A stretch of 10,567 nt of DNA, taken from the NCBI GenBank assembly GCA_043802345.1, contig JAZDLC010000417.1, forward strand, positions 1 to 10,567. Direction: 5' to 3'. Numbering within the stretch: position 1 is the first letter of the stretch; each line of letters begins with the position of its first letter. The notes beneath the pieces are model-generated. The model searched no databases, was not told where the DNA came from, and saw only the letters and a list, made by a program, of their open reading frames with translations. A program made the translations under genes and the position numbers. Positions 1 through 5,507 of the stretch are shown in pieces. Source of the stretch: JAZDLC01 sp043802345. GTDB taxonomy: Bacteria > Planctomycetota > B15-G4 > JADJEK01.

Positions 1-2
1 CC

Positions 3-272
3 ATCCATCGCTATCGCGGACCCCTGATCGGGCTGATCGCCTCCTGGGGCGCGCCGTTTGGCGACGCCGCGGAGATCGCGCAGGACAGCTTCGCGGAGGC
101 GTACCTGAAGCGCGAGTCCTGCCGGGGAGACTGGCGGCAGCCGGAGGTGTTCGGAAAGTGGTTGCGCGGGGTCGCGCACAATCACTGGCGCAACTGGGCG
201 CGAGGCAGAAAGCGCCGCGAGCGCCTGGTGCTGCTGGAGCCCGTGGCGCTCGCGGAGGCCGCGGCGCCCTGA
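3..272 (+). CDS. ECF-type RNA polymerase sigma factor, region 2 only (5' partial, ends at in-frame TGA)
   Basis: Reading from base 3 gives 89 codons that enter from outside the window. The translation shows the ECF sigma region 2 pattern: a helix HRYRGPLIGLIASWG, then the acidic core-binding helix GDAAEIAQDSFAEAYLKRE, then FGKWLRGVAHNHWRNWARGRKRRER, which corresponds to the region 2.3/2.4 helices that melt and read the -10 element. The typical linker begins (EPVALAEAAAP) and is cut by TGA at 270-272. No region 4 helix-turn-helix follows, so this product could not read a -35 element. The same frame stays open after the stop, and the next residues (PDDTVGWRQLE) still look like an ECF linker, so the TGA may be a lesion or mark a deletion junction. 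The family call rests on pattern recognition; the truncation is seen directly. Confidence 0.65.
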   Translation: MHRYRGPLIGLIASWGAPFGDAAEIAQDSFAEAYLKRESCRGDWRQPEVFGKWLRGVAHNHWRNWARGRKRRERLVLLEPVALAEAAAP

Positions 273-305
273 CCGGACGACACCGTCGGCTGGCGGCAGC
301 TCGAG

Positions 306-1136
306 ATGACGGCCGCCTCGGCCAGGGACCTCGGACTCGAGCTCGATCTGACGCGGGCACGGGCGTCCCTCGTCGCGGGACTCGGCGAGGGAGCCAACCC
401 GTTCACCCTGAGCAGCGGCGTCCGGCTTGACTTGATCGAGGAGAGCGACAGGGAGCGGATCGGTGACATGCTCACCGAGAAGAGATCGCTGTTCGAGTGG
501 GGGTATCCGGACCGCCCCCTGACCAGCCTGGATCAGCACGACTGGTCGATCCGGCTGCTCGCGCTTTTCGGGGAGATGTCGGAGGACCAGCGGGACGGCC
601 TGGCAGAGAGGCTGCGGGCGTCCTGGACCCGGGAAGTCGAGCTGAAGCCCGCTCATGACATTCTCCCGTCTCTCCTGCGGATCACCGAACTGTGCGAGGT
701 GATCGGGCGCCAGCCCGACGTTTCCGCCCACCGTGAGGAAGTGCACGACTGGCTGCGCTGCTGCTTCAGCACCGAAGAGGTCGGATTCACACCGGCCGGC
801 GGTTTCAAGATGTACCCGACCCAGGGCGGGCCTTCCCTCGAAGGCACCTGGTACGCGATCCGGCTGATGAGGATCTACGGCGTGCCGGAAGGCATCGACT
901 TCAACTGGCTGAAGTCCTTCCTCTCGCCCTGGAACTTCCGCCACGAGAGGCAAGCGCCGCTCCTGCATGTCTGCCGAGCCGAACTCTCGGTCCTGCAGGG
1001 GATTCCGCGCACCACCTGGACCAACCTCCTGGCGGCCGAGCGCAACCTGTGGGCCGCCCTGGTGCTGGTGCTGCTCTGCGTCTACGCATCGTTGTCCGCA
1101 CCGCGAGAGCGGCTGGTGGAGGCCCCGGAGAAGTAA
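306..1136 (+). CDS. Prenyltransferase/squalene-cyclase-like alpha-alpha toroid protein with C-terminal membrane anchor
   Basis: This is a 276-aa product. Residues 160-206 carry the hallmark of toroid repeats: a GGF turn (165-167), PSLEGTWYAIRLM (176-188), then a helix-turn into WLKSFL, as in the PF00432-like superfamily of geranylgeranyl transferases, squalene cyclases and their non-catalytic relatives. Earlier helices (around 75-105 and 117-135) fit the same helical-pair pattern. I see no DxDD or zinc-ligand set, so a catalytic role is not supported. Residues 246-264 form one hydrophobic helix followed by Arg residues, suggesting a tail anchor facing the cytoplasm. No clear ribosome binding site precedes the ATG. 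The frame is continuous upstream through the sigma fragment except for the TGA at 270-272, so the true N-terminus is uncertain: it could be a coupled gene, or the 3' part of a longer gene joined to the sigma fragment. Confidence 0.55.
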   Translation: MTAASARDLGLELDLTRARASLVAGLGEGANPFTLSSGVRLDLIEESDRERIGDMLTEKRSLFEWGYPDRPLTSLDQHDWSIRLLALFGEMSEDQRDGLAERLRASWTREVELKPAHDILPSLLRITELCEVIGRQPDVSAHREEVHDWLRCCFSTEEVGFTPAGGFKMYPTQGGPSLEGTWYAIRLMRIYGVPEGIDFNWLKSFLSPWNFRHERQAPLLHVCRAELSVLQGIPRTTWTNLLAAERNLWAALVLVLLCVYASLSAPRERLVEAPEK

Positions 1137-1139
1137 GCC

Positions 1140-1169
1140 CGCCTTCGCGTGCGTCCGCACGCTTCGGCG
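1140..1169. terminator. Hairpin between convergent genes, possible bidirectional terminator
   Basis: The core is GCGTGC (1147-1152), loop GTCC, GCACGC (1157-1162); an outer pairing of CGCC (1140-1143) with GGCG (1166-1169) extends it across a small internal mismatch. It occupies the 46-bp gap between two converging stop codons, where a terminator is expected. There is no T-tract on either side, so intrinsic termination is not assured. Confidence 0.35.
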
Positions 1170-1182
1170 TGGCAAGCCGGGT

Positions 1183-1881
1183 TCACTTCAGCACCTTCCG
1201 TCCCGGCAGGGTCATCAAGGTGAACACGACCGCCGTGAGCAAGACGATCCAGACGATCCGGAGCGGCCACTCGCCCAGCAGATCGAGCGGCGACGGATTC
1301 GCCGAAGTGGACCGTCCGGTGTAGAAGTAGGAAGTGTCGAAGAAGACGTTGAAGAGAGTCACCGGCAAGAGGATCGCGGCGGTGACGCCGACCGTCTGGA
1401 TGTATCCCTTCCAGCTCGGCCGGACGCCGAAGGCCAGCAGGTTCAGAAGTGCGGCGCCGATGATCAAGAAGTGGCGCACCCAGAAGCTCCAGAAGTCGAT
1501 CGTCGCCGGCCCGTGTTCCAGGTCGGGAGTCAGCACGCCGAGCGGGCTGAGGCCCAGCGCCCAGTAGTAGACGAGCTGATGCCGCAGCCGCGAGAAGTCG
1601 GCATGAGACAGCAGCGACCACGCCGCCGCCATCCAGGCCACGTCGCACAATTGCAACGGCAACGACGTGCCGAGCTCGAACCGCTCCGGCATGAGCTTCC
1701 AGGCCAGCCACGGCAGGTTGAGCACCAGGATCGACAACCCCAGCGCGAACCGCAACTTCGGCTCGCCAGGACTTCCTGTAACCCGCTTCCCAGCAACGAC
1801 CAGCGCCCACCACCCGCCGGCCAGAAGGGCCAGCATGCAGCAGTGCTCCCACCCGAAGATCTCGAATGATCCAGCCATCAC
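1183..1881 (-). CDS. YwaF/TMEM164-type integral membrane protein (TIGR02206-like)
   Basis: The 232-aa product has about seven hydrophobic helices. It shows the family pattern known from Bacillus YwaF and eukaryotic TMEM164: LPLQLCD (residues 75-81), then a helix with HQLVYYWALG (101-110), WVRHFLIIG (134-142), and near the C-terminus YFYTGRSTSANPSPLDLLGEW (185-205), which matches the family's 'NxxYxxL..KP..PS.LD.LGPWP' region. TMEM164 has been reported as an acyltransferase dependent on a Cys and a His; Cys79 and His137 here are plausible equivalents, but this is inference. The start could be GTG 1881 or ATG 1878. A TACGAT box at 1888-1893 would place the transcription start at or very near the GTG, suggesting a leaderless message; there is no Shine-Dalgarno sequence. 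It stands alone, convergent with the gene to its left. Confidence 0.75.
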   Translation of the reverse strand: MMAGSFEIFGWEHCCMLALLAGGWWALVVAGKRVTGSPGEPKLRFALGLSILVLNLPWLAWKLMPERFELGTSLPLQLCDVAWMAAAWSLLSHADFSRLRHQLVYYWALGLSPLGVLTPDLEHGPATIDFWSFWVRHFLIIGAALLNLLAFGVRPSWKGYIQTVGVTAAILLPVTLFNVFFDTSYFYTGRSTSANPSPLDLLGEWPLRIVWIVLLTAVVFTLMTLPGRKVLK

Positions 1882-1887
1882 GCGCGA

Positions 1888-1893
1888 ATCGTA
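1888..1893 (-). promoter_or_regulatory. Candidate -10 box (TACGAT) for the YwaF-like gene
   Basis: On the minus strand TACGAT is followed by TCGCGC and then GTG-ATG. The start codon ATG lies 9 nt after the box, so transcription would begin about at the GTG. A near-identical block (TACGAT plus a CG-alternating stretch plus ATG at the same 9-nt spacing) occurs at 5419-5436 on the minus strand. No convincing -35 element is visible. Confidence 0.35.
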
Positions 1894-1902
1894 GCGGCGG
1901 GG

Positions 1903-1967
1903 CCCCGAACAACCACACCCGGTGATTTCGCCGGGCGAAGATGTTCACCGGGTGTGGTTGTTCGGGG
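1903..1967. repeat. Perfect 23-bp-arm palindrome (REP/cruciform-like element)
   Basis: The left arm is 1903-1925 and the right arm 1945-1967; they are exact reverse complements over 23 bp. The 19-nt spacer contains a smaller palindrome, TTCGCCGGGCGAA (1927-1939). The conserved core of each arm is GGTGTGGTTGTTCGGGG in the rightward orientation. The element lies between divergent genes, upstream of both. Transcribed in either direction it would fold into a very stable hairpin. A third, slightly diverged arm sits at 3797-3822, so this is a dispersed repeat, not an isolated operator. Confidence 0.85.
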
Positions 1968-2006
1968 TGTCGCCAGACTCCGCTGAGGAGAAGGGCTCCC
2001 TGGCCT

Positions 2007-2012
2007 TATAAT
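2007..2012 (+). promoter_or_regulatory. Candidate -10 box (TATAAT) for the first repeat-protein gene
   Basis: A consensus TATAAT stands 51 nt ahead of the ATG at 2064 in an otherwise GC-rich context. The paralogous gene downstream has the same hexamer in the same place relative to its start (5462-5467), which supports both as promoters. No recognisable -35 hexamer lies at 16-18 nt spacing. Confidence 0.45.
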
Positions 2013-2019
2013 GCCGTCG

Positions 2020-2041
2020 CCACGTTCGCCCCACGTTCGCC
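2020..2041 (+). repeat. Tandem direct repeat, 2 x 11 bp, in the 5' untranslated region
   Basis: CCACGTTCGCC occurs twice back to back (2020-2030 and 2031-2041), between the TATAAT box and the AAAAGGA ribosome binding site (2052-2058) of the gene at 2064. The distance from TATAAT to ATG is exactly 11 bp longer here than in the paralogue at 5508, so the repeat may be a local duplication in this copy. Confidence 0.8.
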
Positions 2042-2063
2042 TCAGAATCCCAAAAGGACAGCC

Positions 2064-3756
2064 ATGATCCGCAGACCACCGGTTCGAGTCATCGTCGCCG
2101 CTTCAGCTTTTCTGGCGGGCTTGTTCCTGGCCGCCTCGGCGGACGCGCAGGTGCTGGCCGCGGCCGGCCGGCAGGCGGGGGGGATGGAGCCGTACCAGCG
2201 CGGCGCGCCGATCGCGCTCACCGGAACGGACGGACGGTACGGCCCGGGACTCGGCGCGGGGGTCGTGTTCGCGTCGTTTCAGGCCGACGCTCACCACTTC
2301 GCGAATCCGGCCCTAAGCAAGCGCGGCGCCGTGGTGTTCATCGGCACGGTCAGGGGCGCGGGCGTGGATGTGTCGAAGGACACCGGCCTCTGGGTCTACC
2401 GGCGGGGGCGGCTCTTCCTGCTGGCGCGGGAAGGGGAGCAGGCGCCGGGGCAGCCGGCGGGCGTCGTGTTCGCCCGCTTCGGAGCTTCGCGGGCGGGCTA
2501 CGGCTTCGATCCGACCATCTCAGAATCCGGAGCCGTCGCCTTCAAGGCGGGGCTGCGCGGCGGCGACGTGATCGAGTACGCAGGTGGCGGCAGCCCGAAC
2601 GACGACGTCATCGTCACCGAGGTCGGCGGGCAGCTACAGATCGTGCTGCGGGAAGGGGTCACGAGCCTGCCGGGCTATCCGGGCCTGCTGTTCGGCAGTT
2701 CCAACTCGCCTCCGGACGACTCCGAGTTCTTCTGGGGGACCCCGCTGATGATGACCGCAGAAGGCGGAGTGGTCCTCCGTTCCCGGGTGAAGGAGAACAC
2801 GGTCAACAACAACTGGGATGTGATCGTCGACACCCTGACCGGCTCGCTCGAGACGTTCTATCGCGGCAACGACGACGTGCCGGGATACCCGCCGGCGAAG
2901 TTCTGGAGCACGGACTGGCCGTTGGTCACCGAGAGCGGGACTCTCTTCCATCGGCCCCTGAACACCGACAGTGGCATCGTCGGCTTCTCGGTTGCCTTCT
3001 GGTCGACGCGCAGCGGCATGTATGCGCCGATCCTGAAGGAAGGGGACGCCCTGCCGGGCGGCGGGGTCGTGAGCGGCGGGCCGTATCTGCGCAGTGTCAA
3101 TACGTCGAGCCGGATCGTGTTCGTGGACGGACTGGACACCTTCGGCTTCGACGGCGCCATCTGGACCGAGGGGCTGGTCGGCGTGCCGGTCAAGATCGCG
3201 AAGACTCTCGAGCAGGCGCCGGGGACGGGTGGCGAAGCGTTCTCGTTTCTCGATCAGGCCACGGTTCTCCTGAGCGACAACGGCACGACCTTCTTCAAGG
3301 CGCCCATTGTGCACAGCACGCACGTGAACAACACCAATGACTGGGGCCTCTGGTCGAACCGGACCGCGCTGACCGTGGAACTCGAACTGCGGGAGGGGGG
3401 ATCCGGCTCCCGGCTTGCCCGGAGTCGCGCTGACCTCATTCCGCACGCTCTTCCTGAACGGCCGGGGTGAAACCGCGGTCCTGGCCGACCTCGACGACAA
3501 CACCCAGGGAGTCTGGCTCGGAGATGCGAACGGGCAGTACGACTTCCAGTTCAAGACCTTCGATTTCATCAACCAGTACGACGTCCTGGGCGACGGATCC
3601 GACCTGCGCATCGTCAGCGACATCCTGATCGGCAACGACGGCAGCGGTAGCGACGCCGGCGGCGGCGGCCGCCGCATGCCGTTCAACGACACCAGCAACC
3701 TCGCTGTCCGCCTGAAGTTTCTCGACGGCAGCGAGGGCATCTTCCTGGAGGGTTGA
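2064..3756 (+). pseudogene. Secreted NxxGxxAF-type repeat protein, copy 1, frameshifted
   Basis: The ATG at 2064 has AAAAGGA 5 nt upstream and opens a signal peptide (RR at 3-4, hydrophobic 7-24, cleavage expected after ADA at 28, giving QVLAAAG). The body matches the protein encoded at 5508-7196 along its whole length, with roughly 85-90% identity by eye. Units of the type 'SESGAVAF', 'TAEGGVV', 'SDNGTTFF' alternate with 'EGE/D..PG' segments, as in NxxGxxAF-repeat (probable beta-propeller) proteins of unknown function. At 3395-3400 there is a run of six G where the frame needs five: removing one restores EGDPAPGLPGVALTSF in line with EGNPAPGLPGVVFSSF of the paralogue. As read, translation leaves the true frame after about residue 445 and stops at 3468-3470; the true C-terminus continues in the other frame to TGA 3754-3756. 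Repaired length is 563 aa versus 562 in the paralogue. This may be a real pseudogene, a phase-variable tract or a sequencing error. Confidence 0.85.
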
Positions 3757-3758
3757 AG

Positions 3759-3777
3759 CCGCCCCGCGAGAGGGCGG
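3759..3777 (+). terminator. Stem-loop directly after the first repeat-protein gene
   Basis: CCGCCC (3759-3764) pairs with GGGCGG (3772-3777) around a 7-nt loop, starting two bases after the stop codon. It is followed by AAGGGGA rather than a T-tract, with only a short TTT at 3794-3796, so it is a weak terminator candidate. Confidence 0.3.
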
Positions 3778-3796
3778 AAGGGGACCCAGTCTGTTT

Positions 3797-3822
3797 CCCG
3801 AACAACCACATCCGGGGAACAT
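3797..3822 (-). repeat. Third copy of the palindrome arm, inverted relative to the copy at 1941-1967
   Basis: Read on the minus strand this 26-bp block matches 1941-1966 at 24 of 26 positions; both begin ATGTTC and share TGTGGTTGTTCGGG. It lies 40 bp after the stop of the gene at 2064-3756 and its end overlaps the first base of the TGA stop of the ATPase gene (3822-3824). Copies in opposite orientation therefore bracket the first repeat-protein gene. Confidence 0.8.
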
Positions 3823-5234
3823 CACCCCACGAGATCCTCGAGAGTGAGGATGCGGTTGAAGAAGCCAGAACGCCGCACTGAGGGGCTCGCTCCGGCAGCC
3901 GAAATCAGCACTGGCTCGATGGTTACGTTCTTCGGCGGGGCGAGACGCTTGATCTTCCGGGCTACATCGAGGACCACTTCGTTGCCCACCGGGGAGGCCG
4001 AATACTTGAACTCGATCAACGTCCAGACCGCATCGCGGCGAACCACCAGCCAGTCGATCTGCAGGCCGCGGCCACTTTGCGTCGACTGCTGAAAATACGG
4101 GCCCATGGTCACGATCTCCGCCAGCGGCAGGCCAAGGCAGGAACGGACCTGATCGAAGGCGGCCTCTCCCAGGCGCTCGAAGGCATAGCCGAAATACTGC
4201 TGAATGGTCGGGCCGGCGATCGCACGAAACAGGTTCTCGCCGCGGTTGCTCTTGATGAGATCCTGGTTCTCGTGGACGTACCGGAAGTAGAAGATCAGGA
4301 ACGGATCGGCGATCTTGTACATCAAGGTCTTTGATCGCCGCCGGCCGCCCAGCGGGACAGGACGGTACTCGGCGACGAACTGGGCCTGGACCAGATTCTT
4401 CACCTGGCCGAGCAGCCCGCCACCGCGGGCAACACCGATGCGGCGACTCAACTCGCTGAGGCTGGCCGGCGATTGCGCCAGGGACTTCACAAGCGCCTCG
4501 TAGACTCCCAGGCTTCGGCACTGCTCCTTGAACAGAGACTCGTATTCCCCGACGAAGAAACCGCCCGCCGTGAAGCAAAGGCGATTCAGGTTCTTCTCCA
4601 GAGAAACCCGGGGATCGACCTGCTCGAGGTACTTGGGCACGCCACCGAGGCACATGTAGAGCTGTGCTCTCTCGCGGATGCTGCGACGGCCGATGAAGGT
4701 CCCGGCTTCCTTCGGCGTCAGCGGATCGAGACACAACTCCAGCGTCTTGCGATTGTGGAGCGCCTTCGAATGCACGACATGGCGGCTCATGAAGCTGGCC
4801 ACCGAGCCGCAGAGAAAGAGGACCAGTTCGCGGTTCCGGCTTCACCGGTCCCAGTAGAGCTTCAACTCCGATACGATTCTGGTGCGACCGACGCCCATCC
4901 AGGGAAACTCGTCAAACACCAGGACCCACCGGCCCGCGCAAACGATTTCTCCCAGACCCCGAAACACCTCCCGCCAGCTCTTTGCCGCGAGCCGCACACG
5001 TCCTGTTTGCCCGGCGAGATCATCGAGGAACTGAGCGATCTGTAGTCGGGTCGGAGCGCCCTCGATCCCCTCGAAGAGAAGAACTCGCTTCTCGCGCGCG
5101 AGCGACCGGGCGATGAGCGTGGTCTTGCCAATACGGCGTCGACCGTAGACCAGAATGAGCTGCGCCTTGGACCGGTCTTCCAGCCGCTCTCGGAGCATCT
5201 CGAGTTCGTGGGTCCGCCCGAGGAACATGTTCAT
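3822..5234 (-). pseudogene. ATPase_2/DUF234-family ATPase (PF01637 + PF03008 type), interrupted by in-frame TGA
   Basis: Starting at ATG 5234 (MNMFLGRTHELE, the usual family opening), the frame shows a Walker A GRRRIGKT (residues 31-38) and Walker B VFDEFPW (106-112). TGA at 4842-4844 interrupts codon 131 (YWDR-stop-SRN). The same frame resumes with LVLFLCGS and SFM, which in this family directly follow the WD motif, so only one codon appears altered. The remainder has a winged-helix stretch (LSELSRRIGVARGGGLLGQVKNL, about 260-280) and a PD-(D/E)xK nuclease-like DUF234 end: FER (E353), IDWLV (D394), LIEFKYS (E408, K410). The reconstructed length, about 470 aa, is normal for the family. Members are cytoplasmic STAND-like ATPases of unclear role, common and often dispersed in genomes. 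As read it gives a 130-aa ATP-binding fragment and at best a separately started C-terminal piece. It sits alone between two paralogous genes on the opposite strand. Confidence 0.8.
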
Positions 5235-5421
5235 CGATACTACAGATGTGCAAACAGAACGGAAGTCGCTTTGTTTGCACATCTGTTGTGCCAGCAAAGC
5301 GAGAGCGTCTCTGTTTGCTCAACCACCCGTTGCTGGCGAACTGGATGCCAGAGCCGGGTTTGTTGCGACGCCGCAACGCATTTATGGAGATTTGTTCATG
5401 AGGTCTCCTTCCCTCGAACAT
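5235..5421 (-). promoter_or_regulatory. Structured 5' leader of the ATPase gene with three inverted repeats and a tiny ORF
   Basis: On the minus strand, in order: TACGAT (-10-like, 5436-5431), an AAGGAG (5410-5405) five nt before an ATG at 5400 that opens a five-codon ORF (MNKSP, TAA at 5385-5383), a hairpin GTTGCG/CGCAAC (5377-5362), a hairpin GCCAGCAA/TTGCTGGC (5337-5290), and a perfect 15-bp inverted repeat (5286-5242) ending 7 nt before the ATPase ATG. No Shine-Dalgarno sequence precedes that ATG. The arrangement would allow control by RNA folding or an operator protein; the function is inference. I see no other gene here. Confidence 0.4.
5242..5286. repeat. Perfect 15-bp inverted repeat at the ATPase start
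   Basis: ACAGATGTGCAAACA (5242-5256) and its exact reverse complement TGTTTGCACATCTGT (5272-5286) flank a 15-nt spacer. The repeat is AT-richer than its surroundings and ends 7 nt before the ATPase start codon. A partial extra half-site CTGTTTGCTC lies at 5311-5320. It could be an operator for a dimeric regulator (centre-to-centre spacing 30 bp, about three helical turns) or an mRNA hairpin hiding the start. Confidence 0.8.
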
Positions 5422-5461
5422 CGCGCGCGGATCGTAGCGGTCTGCCTCCCCAAGGCTGCCG

Positions 5462-5467
5462 TATAAT
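5462..5467 (+). promoter_or_regulatory. Candidate -10 box (TATAAT) for the second repeat-protein gene
   Basis: A consensus TATAAT lies 40 nt before the ATG at 5508, matching the position of the same hexamer before the paralogue at 2064. It is back to back with the minus-strand TACGAT box at 5431-5436, so the ATPase leader and this gene would be divergently transcribed from about 30 bp apart. No -35 hexamer is recognisable. Confidence 0.45.
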
Positions 5468-5507
5468 GGTGGTCCTTGGATTCCGCCCTGCTTTGGAGAC
5501 GACAGCG

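Noticed and set aside
1082..1948. Minus-strand 288-codon frame overlapping the YwaF-like gene
   Set aside because: Low-complexity Arg/Ala/Gly translation out of frame with a clear membrane-protein gene; its start lies inside the palindrome.
2081..2090. GGTTCGAGTC, identical to a tRNA T-loop
   Set aside because: No acceptor stem, anticodon arm or CCA around it; it lies inside the signal-peptide codons of the repeat-protein gene.
2634..3809. Long minus-strand open frame opposite the first repeat-protein gene (and its equivalent at 6078-7259)
   Set aside because: Both are antisense shadows of the repeat-protein genes produced by GC-rich codon use; the plus strand carries the signal peptide, repeats and ribosome binding site.
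1903..3822. Insertion sequence carrying the first repeat-protein gene as cargo
   Set aside because: No transposase, no target-site duplication found next to the inverted copies, and the left side has two arms while the right has one; a dispersed extragenic repeat explains this as well.
270..4844. Recoding of TGA (selenocysteine or TGA=Gly code) to explain the two in-frame TGAs
   Set aside because: Other genes here end normally on TGA, including the first repeat protein, whose TGA at 3754-3756 aligns with the end of its paralogue (TAA). No SECIS-like hairpin follows the internal TGAs, and TGA=Gly lineages are AT-rich.
5020..5421. Minus-strand 133-codon frame starting just after TACGAT, overlapping the ATPase start
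   Set aside because: Its second half is an out-of-frame reading of the ATPase N-terminus and its first half matches nothing I know; the ATG is kept only as a marker of a possible leaderless transcript.
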